DNA from: Ulva prolifera
Lineage: Eukaryota; Chlorophyta; Ulvophyceae; Ulvales; Ulvaceae
DNA: 64,000 bases
Direction: 5' to 3'
Assembly: GCA_023078555.1 (NCBI GenBank)
Contig: CM041198.1
Coordinates: forward strand, 2,840,800-2,904,799
The stretch's first letter is position 1. Every line of letters begins with the position of its first letter. Below, piece after piece: positions 34,301 to 44,939 of the stretch. The notes under the pieces were generated by a model. That model was not told the origin of the DNA, ran no database searches, and worked only from the letters and a program-made list of their open reading frames with translations. The translations under genes and the position numbers were made by a program.

Positions 34301-37300
34301 ACACACAGAGCCTCCTCCCTTTGTGGGTGCAGGAGCCCAGCATGATGCCATGTGCACAACGGGAACAGCTGTGCAAACACATCATGTGTTTGCACAACTG
34401 TTCCCGTTGTGCACATGGCATCATCATGTCAGGATCCCATGATGGGATCCTGACATGGGATTACAAAGTCACAACCGTCCATGCACCGGGTTTGAATCTG
34501 TTGGAGATACAGATTGCTGCAGATAAAATCATTTTCCTGAAATTCTTTGCATGCATTGTTGGGCTGCCACACTGATGCAAGGTTCGCATGTGACAGTCCT
34601 GCAGGAAGGCAGCATGCATGCTGGATGACTAGGCTGTGTGAACTTCTGACTAGCTGGAGCACTGGTCATCAGGTGCTGTTGCATTAGAGCATTGACAGCT
34701 GCTGCAGCAGCATGGGCATCAAACCGGTGACCTGTCTGGTGCTATTTTTGGAGGTGGGCAGATTCATATGAAGTTTTGCTGTTCAGCTGACTAGTGCCTA
34801 CCAGCTGCAGCTCACCGTACTACCATGGCCAATACTACCATGGCCAATACCCTACTAGTAGTCACTGGCTGTCACTGGACAATGCAATGACTGGAGGTTT
34901 CATAGTTGGTACACCACTTGGAATACACCAACAAGTATATGACACATGCCTCTTGGACTCCAAGAGCCATCTCTGAGGTCCACAATTGTCATTCGAATGA
35001 ATTCAGTCAGAAACAACACTCAACAACCACTGATGCTGCTGTCATGTGCATGACCTACGTCGGACCTAGGTCATGCACATGCACAGCAGCGCTGCACTGC
35101 AGTGGCGCACCACCACTGATCAGCTGAGCAGCATTCGGAGCTGATGATCAGTGTCCGTTGCCGGGTCAGTTGCCGATCTCCGATCTTGTGCAGCATAGAA
35201 GAATGGGTGACATTCCGCTGCGTTTGCCAGGCCACGCGGGGGCGTTCATGGAGCATGCAGGCGTGGGCAGATGTGAACAGATATCGATCCAGAGCTGGCG
35301 GGAACTGTTCAACACACAATTGCAAGTTGTGTGTGTGGCCAAGGGCGTGAGAGGGCGTGAGAGGCCGGCTTGCGCGCGGGTGGTGACTGCAGAGCGGTTT
35401 CCGAGTGTGTCCTGTGTGGAGTGTCTGCGGTGGATCGTGCGGGATGTGTTCCCATATGGTCCGCGCACAACGCACATGCATGTTCGTTGTGCGCGGACCC
35501 TGTGGTGCTACCTGCCTCTCTGCCCGTGTCCTTTCAAAACAGGGCGCGGTGGTTCCGACAGGGCCCACACAGCGCAGTGGTAAACCGGGTACCGGCGGGG
35601 TCAGGCGTTGCCGGCAACGCCTGACCCCGCCGGTTTCGGCGCCGAAAGGCATACAGGGGTTGTGGAGGCCTCGCGCGCGATGCGGTGACGTCAGGTCGAC
35701 CGCAGTGACTGCGCTGCTACCAGACTACCTGCCCTTGCCGCGAGTACACGCGGCCAACGGTGGGAATGCACTGGCCAAGGCTGGTGATGCAAGCTACCTG
35801 TTGCGGGCACCATTTTCCGCCAGAGGCGCGGCCTCCCAGACCACCGTGGCTCCCAGCGCTGCAAGCGCACGCAGGTGGTGTGGGCATCCACACGAGGATC
35901 CATACGCCCCTCACGCACACATGCGCACGTACGCGCTGACACCCGCCAGCCCGAGAATCAAATTACGATTGCAGTTGCCCTGCACTGCAATGGCAGCAGG
36001 CCGCATCCAAGCCCCGCCGGAAGCCGCGGGCCACGTCAGCGCCTGGCGGCCCACCCTGAGCTGGCGGCCAAGCCGGGCCCCAGGACACCGGAGAATGGGG
36101 TCCGCGGCCGTGCTGCTGAAGCTGAAAAGGCTTTTAAATGCCGAATTCGGGTCAAAGCCGCCCAGATTTATTTCTGGCACTGGGGGCGACGCCAGAAACG
36201 CCGACACGTTCTAGCTACCAATCAACAGAAACCACAGTTGCTGCCGCAAGGACTTGGAGGTGGTGCAGACTGCGGTGGGCGCATATTGATCGCGTCTACT
36301 TCCTTGCTCGTGATTTACTAGTACTGGCTCGAGCTTTACTGTGGGATGTCCCAGTTGAGGGGCCCGGCCGGCCTTAGCACAAACATGCAGTAGGAGAACC
36401 TCCAGACATCACGGCATTATGCAGCATGATGCGTGCGTGTATATGGTGCCACCCTCCTCACTACCACATGCCAAAGTGTCAGCAGGTGCTGCGTTCCACA
36501 GGATGTTCGCTGAGAGTTCTGCACTGTGGGTGGCGTACGTGGGCCATGGATCCACGTGGCAGCTACTAGTACGTAGTACGTAGCTTATGTATACAGATGA
36601 GTGAAACGGACGTGAATATACACAGTACAGATCTAGACACCTCGACCTAGTATCCACACACGCAGCCAGAACAGCACTGCAGCAACGCGACACAGATTTC
36701 TAGAAATCTGTGTCGCGTTGCTGCAGCTTGACCGACGGGACTTGGAACGTCGCCTGTTGTGTGTAGTTACAAAAGAGTGAACGGGAGAAAACAAACACTG
36801 AAACCGAATCTCTGTGTACATACAGTATACATGCTTGGAACACACGAACGCTTTTACAAAAGAGCGTGTGCTGTGCTCCGGTGATCACATGGGTGTCGAC
36901 ATCATCAATACTCCAGCAGTACTTGGTGGATTCAGCTTGGTATTGTGTTCCCATGATCCCTACGCTGTTGGAAAGGCAGATCTTTAGAGTTTACGCGTGT
37001 AATGGTCACCACAGCGATGCTTGGGACGGTCACGAGTGTGCCCGCGAGGGCGACGCCACGCTTTGACCTTCGAGCACGCCGCGCCAGCCACTGAGCAGAC
37101 TCATTTTCTCAGTGCAAGCGGGCAGTGGCGTACCGTATCAATCGCAGCCACGGGTCGCCAGGCCTCTGGTCGTCTCCAAAGACATCTGCCGTTGCCCCGT
37201 CGATCCCATAATGGACAAACCGCGAGCTGCTCAAGTCATAGTAAACATTCTCAAAGTGGCAGGCACGAGTCAGCGTCTGAGTCCCGAGACACTGCATAAT

Positions 37301-37438
37301 CGTCCGCTGAGGTTTCGCTGCGCTGACTACTAATTCGCGAGGTTGCATCTGCCCCGAGTCCGTGTCGCTGAGACTCCGGGCAAACGCCATGGACTGGCCA
37401 CCGCTGAGCAGCGCCAGCAGAGGTAACGCAGCAAACAT
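30622..37438 (-). CDS. Gene D: putative GT61-like glycosyltransferase, complete, 7 exons
   Basis: Exons in transcript order: 37438-37134, 33970-33739, 33412-33268, 33069-32888, 32335-32218, 31563-31404, 30955-30622; 1,476 nt, 491 aa plus stop. Exon 1 is nearly identical to gene C's. Start at MFAALPLLALLSGG, a secretory signal-like segment. It has all family blocks: CLGTQTLTRACHFENVYYDL, GHLIRDNLQFLIDLPLRFGR, AHMCDPFPFTAMRKVAYRN, FVLFIDGQPDERRHLANA, VLVSNIGSRSFRLIYLPNGA and FLEIDWCWGYIGYVNMLRYR. Exons 4-7 and their introns closely match gene E; exons 1-4 and intron 1 closely match gene C. Intron 5 uses a GC donor (CCCAG|GCAAGC). Long C runs follow the donors of introns 3 and 6, and another lies 69 bases into intron 4. 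No frameshift or stop is seen. Confidence 0.82.
31359..31395. repeat. Homopolymer G37 (C37 in the gene D transcript)
   Basis: In transcript sense it begins eight bases after the exon 6 end: GA|GTGCGCCG then the C run. The paralogous sites have C8 (gene E) or short C-rich stretches (B, C, F). Confidence 0.9.
32795..32819. repeat. Homopolymer G25 in gene D intron 4
   Basis: A C run in the gene D transcript, 69 bases after the exon 4 donor. The gene E paralogous site has TGGCAGCGGGTAC and no run. Confidence 0.9.
33225..33257. repeat. Interrupted G run in gene D intron 3
   Basis: G9, T, G19, T, GGG. In transcript sense it lies just after the intron 3 donor, like the C40 run in gene C. Confidence 0.85.
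34342..34457. repeat. Two adjacent near-perfect palindromes in gene D intron 1
   Basis: 34342-34424: two 41-base arms (ATGATGCCATGTGCACAACG ...) with a single mismatch around one central base. 34425-34457: CATGTCAGGATCCCAT, one base, then its exact reverse complement. The matching part of gene C intron 1 (about 20700-20790) has the flanks but neither palindrome. Confidence 0.92.
35591..35634. repeat. 44-bp perfect palindrome
   Basis: ACCGGCGGGGTCAGGCGTTGCC followed by its exact reverse complement. It lies in a roughly 500-bp segment (about 35440-35930) present in gene D intron 1 but absent at the matching place in gene C (about 21750). The segment also holds a plus-sense family A remnant (GGTGCTACCTGCCTC, near 35508) and another hairpin (35458-35499). 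Confidence 0.9.
36677..36726. repeat. 50-bp perfect palindrome, absent from the paralogue
   Basis: CTGCAGCAACGCGACACAGA...TTCTAGAA...CTGCAG, with 25-base arms that are exact reverse complements and no spacer. Gene C intron 1 at about 22415-22445 has only the left arm (with two substitutions) and then continues TTGACCGTCGGGAC, as gene D does after the right arm. Confidence 0.93.
36767..36812 (-). mobile_element. Retroposon family B, ~46 bp, empty in gene C
   Basis: TTACAAAAGAGTGAACGGGA...CCGAATCT lies between CGCCTGTTGTGTGTAG and CTGTGTACATACAG. Gene C (about 22460) reads CGCCTGTTGTGTACATACAG without it. Flanking TGTGTA-like repeats suggest a short target duplication, but the ends are ambiguous by a few bases. 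Confidence 0.82.
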
Positions 37439-38076
37439 AGAAACGACTCTGTCTAATTTACAGTCTGCTGGGGTAAGTGAGGCTTTAGATCGTCGCGTCC
37501 TCGCGCTGTTGTGGTTCACGCCACGCTGGCCATCACAATCGCGACGTCGCCTTAGGGAGCATATACACAGCTAGAGCTTAAGCAATTGTGCTGGCTGCAA
37601 GTCGACACTGCCAGCTATGTGCAAGAACAGAGGAGCAGAGATGTGGGGCGATGGAAATTGTTTCATCACCAAAGACATTCTGGATGTGCGTAGCTGGAGA
37701 CATCGCGCACTGTGGCCACTAGGCAGCTCACTACCTGCGGCTGTGTGCACGGCCGACGTGCCACATGTGTGCTGCGAACTGACCACGAGAGGCCCCGCGG
37801 GGCCCATGCCCATTCGGATTGCCAAACTTGGGCAGAGTACACTGTACACCGACCATGCACATGACGAAACCGCTTGCGGCGGCGGCGGGCTGCGGCAACA
37901 TGCATGCAAATGCCCTCAGGTACGCCTGGACCGCCGCAAGGCGCCGCGGAGTTCTCATGAAGCTGCGGTGCACCGCGGTGCCACGTGTGCGTGGGTTGAC
38001 CACCGGGCGTAAGTAGTCCTCGCAGCCGCCGCATGTGCGGCCGCCGCAGAGCCGTCAAATGTACCAATGTACGTAT

Positions 38077-38109
38077 TACAAGAGTGAACGGGAGAAAACA
38101 GACACTTAA
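38077..38109 (-). mobile_element. Retroposon family B, only 33 bp, with 14-bp target duplication
   Basis: Flanked by ACCAATGTACGTAT at 38063-38076 and 38110-38123. The gene C unit has one copy of the target (ATCGATGTACGTATAC, about 23795-23811) and no insert. The insert is just the reverse complement of the family B tail plus a few bases. Confidence 0.9.
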
Positions 38110-38680
38110 ACCAATGTACGTATACTTGCAACATGCGCCATCGACTTCGCGCTGCAGCATATGCGGGGACCCGCGGCTTGTAATTATAATGATTGATTGC
38201 GTACGCAAATGATCAGTTTTGCAAAATTGATGCGTTCATGAACGATCGGTCATGACCTGCAAGGCTGCAGCTGTGTGGGCCGGCGCCCGTGTGAGCGTTC
38301 ACGTGAAGCTGCTGCGCGAGCGATATCGACTTCGCCATGCCATGGTACACCCTCTGGTTTTCAGCCAAACTCGTTGTGTTCACATCCAGGTTCAGCATGA
38401 CTCAGCAGGCTGAGGCCGAGCGAGCCCGCCATGCCAGCCCCCAATTCCAGCAGCTTGTTGGCCTGCGTGGCACTTGTAGGAGTAGCAGATGTAAATGATG
38501 TGGCAGGTGGGATCCATGTACATGTGTGGTGCTGTCCACCTCCAAATATATTTGGGCATGTATGCCCAAAAAACGGCCTTTTCCATTCTCAGTGGAAGGA
38601 TGTTTGCGGCAGGCCACTGTGACACCCCAGAGTGCATTGCAACTGTAGTTGCAACTACATGTGTCGTGTTTCAATGTTTT

Positions 38681-38737
38681 TTTTCTCCCGTTCACTCTTT
38701 TGTAACTCCATGTTACAAAAGAGTGAACGGGAGAAAA
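38681..38737. repeat. Two family B tails head to head
   Basis: TTTTCTCCCGTTCACTCTTT... (38681-38705) and its exact 25-base reverse complement (38713-38737), separated by CTCCATG. Two insertions in opposite orientation meet 3' end to 3' end. Confidence 0.92.
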
Positions 38738-39112
38738 CAAACAACGAAACCGAATCTCATCCGCATCAACACCAACATACACTCCGCGGTTGTTGTGATC
38801 CATGTACATGTGTGTGAGTGTATGTTGGTGTTGGATATGGACTGAGTTGTGAATATTCACAACTCAGTCCGGCAGGATCGCGTCCTCCAGGCCCGCATCA
38901 TACCGCAACCCCTGCTCCCGAGAGATGACAAGCCCAGACTTCAGATACATATCCGCATTGCCACGCTGCAATGACACCGACAACACCCGCAGCGCGCCCA
39001 CATGCAGCTCGACCAGAATCACTAGCAGCATTGACAAATCTGGCGCTGTCATGGACTGTGGTGGTGGAGGGTGGTGGCGTGGTGGCGACTTCCAGAAAAG
39101 CTCGAATCGCAA
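38713..39112 (-). mobile_element. Longer family B copy with coding tail
   Basis: In minus-strand sense an ORF (39112-38864) ends ...GLRYDAGLEDAILPD-stop, followed by a UTR with GTGTGTGAGTGTATGTTGG and the family B 3' end at 38713. The same ORF end plus UTR occurs in the 179-bp copy at 4620-4798, so the ORF tail belongs to the repeat, perhaps the end of a LINE ORF. I recognise no catalytic motif in this 82-codon piece. The upstream limit is unknown. Confidence 0.6.
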
Positions 39113-41159
39113 GACAAACAGGATACAGAGATGTGCAGAGTTATTGTTGTTGTTTTGCTTCTAGCCGGAGCTTCATCTGATACGTGTACGAGCCACAGCT
39201 GTATTTTCCCGGCACGGGTGTTGTGGCGTCACACGACGCATTGCCGTGACATGGAACCACGGACGCGGCGAGAGCAGCACGTGGGACATCGCGATGCATC
39301 GCGCGCTCAAACTTGGCTATGCAACGCACCGCGCAATGCATGCACGAAAGTGGACCTTCACCAACGCCACCGCGGTGCACCCTCCACCACCACTGCGCCA
39401 CCCTCCATCACCCCAGGCAATTTCCTACAGTGCAGTCGTGGACAAATGGCCAGCCTTGACGACCGCGATCATTGAGTTTTAGCAGTATACGCCATTATCT
39501 TGAATTCGAAGTTGGTATCCCTTGGCATCGACTCGCTGTGCTGAAGGCGTTGGCTGTCCGCCAGGTTGACGCCGCTTCGCGTCAGCCCCGCGTCACGTTT
39601 GTTAAATGGCCAGCAACCATGCATGATGCTTGCCGTGTTGTGGTGATTGCGGAGCACCAGCAAACGGCTGCAGGCATGTTACACGGCCTCGCCGAAGTCA
39701 AGCGTTGACCATGCAAGCAGAGTATGTGATACATGCCAAAGCTGTAGTGACGTTGATAGCTCTGTAGCTACAGGTTCCGCCGGAACATCGCGAACGTAAT
39801 TGCTCCTTGCTATTGCGACAGCATTTCGCGTGGGCATGCAAAGTTATATCAAAGCTTCACACTGCAGCTAATGATTGGATAGTCAAGTTGCTGTTGTTTG
39901 TCAGTTGTTTCCGCTACGGGCGCCAACGTGGGGCTGGCCGAGCGTGTAGTGGCAACTCGGCGCAACCAAACTGCCTTGAAGGCCGCTTCATGCACTGCAC
40001 GCCGACTCATTAAGAGACATCACCGATGTTTATGTCTTTGTTAACGTGCTCCGAGGCACATGCCGTGATCTACAACCGCGCGATGGCTGTGCAGCCGAAT
40101 TCAGATGCAGGCCCGGATACTCAGCTCGTCCACCAGGACGAATGGAACTACCAAAACTCGGGTACTGTTTTTGATAGCTGTTTCTCGTTGACTGCGATGT
40201 CCTCTTGCGACTCATGAGGCAGATGCAGTGGCTGTCTCCTCATGCTGCCACAACATGTCAACAGAGCCTTGTGCCACCTCTATCCTGATGTTGTGCGTTT
40301 ATACCAGGCCTCTGATTATATATTACTTGTGTACTTTAGTGAATAACCCGTGGACAGTGTGATGTGTCAGCGCAGTCCGTTCAACACAAAGTCACTTGCA
40401 CAGCACCACTGTCTTGCCATGCAGCCTTGCTGCCTCGCTGTACAGCACCATGCCACTGCTGAGGGGCCTCATAGAGTCGTCAACGTACGTATGTGATCCC
40501 TTGGCAGTTCTGTCAAGATATTGTTCAGCATTGGCTATGTAGATGTGCTGCACTGGGATGTGTCAGGTGCACATGCCAGTGTCAAGACATGATGAATGCT
40601 AACACCACTCCTGTGGTGAGAGCAGTGCACTGCTGGGTGCAAACCAGACCTTGCATGTGCTTCACATTGCTGTGGCATGCCCCTTTCTGTCACACTTGGC
40701 GTGCAGTCACGTTGTGCGCCGTGTGCCTTAGCTGCATTCAGCTGGACAAGGCACGAGGCCTCGGGATAATCATGTTGCAATGATCAGCTCGGACTTCGCA
40801 AGAGCACATGCATATGTGATGACGGCGTTCGTAAGATCGAGGACGCTCGTCGCGAAGGTGGCCAATGTGGTGGTGGAGGGTGGCAGCGAGGTGATCACAG
40901 CACAGCCTACCGGGACGCAACTGCGCCTATTTCCCTGCTCACGCTGGAACTCGCGACGAAACTTGTACTGCATGAAGAACACATCAATAGCTATCGATAC
41001 ATCATTGTGTTGCGGCAATCGGGGCTGTGTGCGATGAGTTCGTTCTGACCCATGTCCTGTTGGCGGACCGAACGGCGGAGGGTGTGAGGAGGGTGGAAAC
41101 TAGTTGACTACCGCGCGGGAAGGTGGTACACCCACACCACCACCGATCACCCGGCCACC

Positions 41160-41828
41160 ATGGTGCACCACCCACCACCACCACAGTTCACGACAACACC
41201 AGATGTGTCAATGCTGCTAGTGAATCCGCCCGATCAGAACTTCACATATACCTCAAGTGATCTCCTGTTCGAAGCTGAGCCTCAATCCTTGTACACCAGC
41301 TCCAACAGCTATTATGCGTGTGCTATCGAGCCCGAACAGCTGCCCGAACATGCTGCCCGAACATGCGTGTGCTTCACCATTTTCTGTGCTGAAAGTTGCT
41401 GTACACTCAGTTTCACAAATGCAATGCATTCACCAGCAGCTTTTTTGCGTGCTTCGCAAATCTGCAATCCAGTTGTCAACACTGATCTCGTGGAGTGCAT
41501 GGCGTGGTGTTGTGGTGAGTGGTGTCGCGTGACGCACGCCCCATGCGAGATTCCAACACCCCGAGTTTGGCTGAAAACCGGTGCACCGACGTACGTGCTT
41601 GCGTTGTGTTCGTTTGAGCCCGTTCGTACGGAAGTCTCTCTTCTGCACGAGATATGTGGTTGCTCCTGCAGCTGTCTCAGCTCGAACATGCACACTTTGT
41701 CGAGAATTGGTCTGTATCGGTACCGGTATTACAGCGGACCAACAATATTAATGCGAACAGTTGCGATAGGTGAACAACACAAACACGCAGCACAACGCAG
41801 CACAACGCAGCACAGGAGTCCGTGCTGA
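41160..41828 (+). other. Unassigned 222-codon ORF, Cys-rich
   Basis: The longest ORF outside the glycosyltransferases and retroelements. It opens with a HHPPPPQ linker and a PDVSMLLV motif; a similar stretch (HHPPPPQ ... PDLSMLL) is encoded in opposite orientation at 39112, and about 65 bases are about 80% identical as an inverted repeat. The remainder is Cys-rich with no domain I recognise, and part overlaps sequence shared with the non-coding 24.0-kb region. It is more likely repeat-derived than a host gene. Confidence 0.2.
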
Positions 41829-42503
41829 TTCAGCAGTTTGCAGTATCCTAGGTGTTGCACACTGGTATCTGTAGATGTGGCTCACTAGCCATGCTTGCTA
41901 GTGCTGGACAGCTGTCCCATCCCATTGGACGGGTGATTGTGCTGCACTGTGCTGTCTCTCTGGTTTCCAATCTGGTCCTTGGGGCCCACAAATCCCAGTG
42001 TGCATTCCCACTTGCACTGCACATGCATGTACAGCTGTCTAGACAGCTGTTGCGATCGGAGCTGGTCACCTTTGCAGGAGAGGCGTTCACTCACACAGGA
42101 ACCTGGCCATGAGCATCACGACTGCAGAATTCGCAGTTGGCCTGCGCAGGCCATGATGCACCAGTTGCACAATGTGCACGTTTCCCCCTCTGTCCTTGTA
42201 ACCACTTCTTGCAAGGACAGAGTCAGAGGACCATGTGCCACCACAGGCACCTGCACTGCCTCGTTCCCCCAGGAACATTGCACGACCCAGACCCAGCAGC
42301 AGCAGCAGAGTGTTGGACAACCCAGCAGGCCAGCTGCGCAGCCCAATAGCTGTCACCCAGCTGCAGCACAGGGTCACTCCACGATCTCCCATGGCCATGG
42401 ATGCATCGGGTCCTGGTAATTCGGGGTTGTCAATGTCCTCTTCAGGATACGGCTCAGTAAATGCAGATTCACTTCACTTTATTACCCCCCAACTTGAACT
42501 TGT

Positions 42504-44939
42504 TTGTTGAACTTGTTCAAAACATTGCCAATTGACACACAGCAGGATGTGGGTGACGATCTACTCCACGTAGTAGATCCTGCCAAGTCTCCCAAGGAGA
42601 TCTGGACTGCCTTGAATGCTCAGTTCGTAGGCGTGAGTGCGGCACGCAAGATGTCACTTCAGAAATTGCAGACTTCCTTCAGAAAGGAGTCAACTGAATC
42701 CCTTGAGGAATTCATTGCACGCGCTAACGACCTCCGTGGTCAGTTGGCCACAGCAGCCATGCTTGAGGAAGAGGCATTTGTGCTTTTGTTCCTGGCTGCA
42801 CTGAGTGAATCACAGCTAGCGTCTTGGTCTCAGAGCCTGCTAGCTCACAAGCCGCTGATGTCATATGCTGACATAATCGAGAACATGCGAGGCACGTTCG
42901 GTGCCGACATGCTCGCCAAGCGTGAAGCTGCTGCCGGACAGCAAGCTTACGCTGTCGCCGACACCAACGGTGCATGTGCGTACTGTCACAGAAATGGTCA
43001 TAACATCCTGCAATGTTACAAGCTGCGCAACGATCAGCAGTCGCATGACAATGGCAACCCCCCGCGCAGCAGTCGCGGCAATGCACGCGGCGGTGGCAGG
43101 CGCGGTGGCGGTGGCGGGCGCGGCGGAGGCCGTGGCCGCGGCGGACGCCCACAGGCGAATTACAGCAGCGCATTCTTCTGCGTCTCAGCGAACCAGGTGT
43201 CCGCTTCCAGCTCCAAATGGCTGTTCGATTCAGCTTGCACTGACCACATGGTCAACGATGCAAGCCTGCTCCACAATGCGCAGCCATATGCATCGTCATG
43301 CACTGTCGCAAACAACCAGTCCGCAGCTATCACAGCAAAAGGCGAAGTGCGGCTTACCAACCATCTGGGTGAGCTTGTCACTCTGCAAGACGTCCTTCTT
43401 GTGCCAAATTTGCAGCACAATTTGATATCTCTCGGCCGTGCTGACGCCGCGGGGATGACATACAATGGCAAACATGGCGCACTCATGTTGCGCCACAAAG
43501 GTCACCAGCTGTTACGTGGCCAGCTGTCACAAAAGCTATACGAAGTCGAATGCACTCCACAGCAGTGCACACAGGCTGCCGCGCCGCATGCGCCAGCAGC
43601 CGCGCAGACTGTTTCCAAAGCAGACGCCCGATTGTGGCACCGCCGGTTCGGACACACCGGCATCACAACCCTTGCCAAAATGTCCAGAGGCCAGACTGTC
43701 GATGGCCTCCCGCCAGCAACAGACTTTGAGGCGCTTTCTCAATCCACAGCCGTGTGCAGCCCATGTGCACAGGGCAAAATGAAGCGCGAGAGCTTCCCAG
43801 CATCTCATGCACGCGAGCAAGTCAAGTTTGCAAAACTCCATGCAGACATCGCAGGCCCGTTCGACACCAGCGCGGGCGGGATGAACTACTTCTTGATAGT
43901 TGTCGATGACTACTCCAATTACAAGATTGTAGAACCTATCCAACGCAAATCCGATGCAGCTCCAGCACTCAAATCGATCATCCTAGGAGTCGAGAAGATG
44001 TATGATGCACGTGTCAAAGCGATCAGGTTTGACCGGGACTCCGTGATCCTGTCACATGATATGCATGCATTCTTCAAAGGCAAAGGGATTGAGCGACAGC
44101 CCACTTCCGGCTACAGCCCTGCGGAGAATGGCCATGCAGAGCGGGGAATCGGCTCCGTGAGCCCGATTCGTGATGCATTGCTTGCAGATTCAGGTCTGAG
44201 GAAATGCTACTGGGGTGATGCACTCATGCATGGAGTGTATATCTCAAACATCTCCAGCAGCGATGGCGGCCCCAGCTCTTGGCAGCTTGTGAAGGGCACG
44301 AAGCCGGACATCAGCAATCTCCGGCTCTTCGGCTGCACCTGCTGGTACAAATTGCCACAGCAAGCGCGTAACAAGCGCTCCCTGCCTCCAAAGGCAAATG
44401 TCGGCAAGTTTATTGGGTATGCTCAGCCCAACTTCAAAGCTTTCCGCGTGCTGCTCCCAAATGGCAAAGTGATCACTACACGTGATGTGATGTTTGATGA
44501 ATCGTCATCACCAGCCAGCGACATGCACATTGATGCATGCTCAGATCTCCTGGCATATCCTGCTGCCCCAGCAGCACCAGCTGCACCAGCAGCACCAGCT
44601 GCACCAGCTGCACCAGCTGCACCAGCTGCACCAGCAGCACCAGCTCCACCAGCTCCACCAGCTCCAGCTCAACCAGCAGCACCAGCACCTGCAGCACCAG
44701 CATTGCCACTGCAGCAACTCAATCCACTCATGGCGAACAATCCACTGTTCGATGAGTCTGCCCAGCCTGCAGCCCAGCCTGCAGCTCCGCCTGCAGCCCC
44801 ACCTGCAGAGCAGCCAGAATTGCGCCGCAGCGCGCGCATCCGTGAGTCGCCAAAAGATGTTTATGGCAAGTTCTTGTATGGGCTACCTGAAAGCTCATAT
44901 GTAAATTTTCCGTTGTCGGGCTTCCCCCTGAGCCCTTGA
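42504..44939 (+). pseudogene. copia gag-protease-integrase ORF (N-terminally truncated)
   Basis: The open frame begins in flanking DNA; element-derived sequence starts near residue 13. Gag helical region with KEIWTALNAQF (about 31-41); zinc knuckle CX2CX4HX4C (CAYCHRNGHNILQC, about 157-171); an RG-rich tail; protease DSACTDHM (about 240; the usual third active-site Gly is Ala); integrase zinc-binding HHCC (LWHRRFGHTG ... CSPCAQGK, about 376-427); and a DDE core with Asp in HADIAGPFD, FDRDS in place of the usual D-N-G, and the Glu in SPAENGHAERG (about 540). It ends with an (AAP)n-rich linker (about 686-740). Missing the start of gag and its LTR, so not autonomous as it stands. A stop at 44937 breaks it from the downstream RT frame. 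Confidence 0.9.

Noticed and set aside
44494-44904. Gln/His-rich and Thr/Ser/Cys-rich ORFs
   Set aside because: Shadow frames of the (AAP)n linker in the copia polyprotein.
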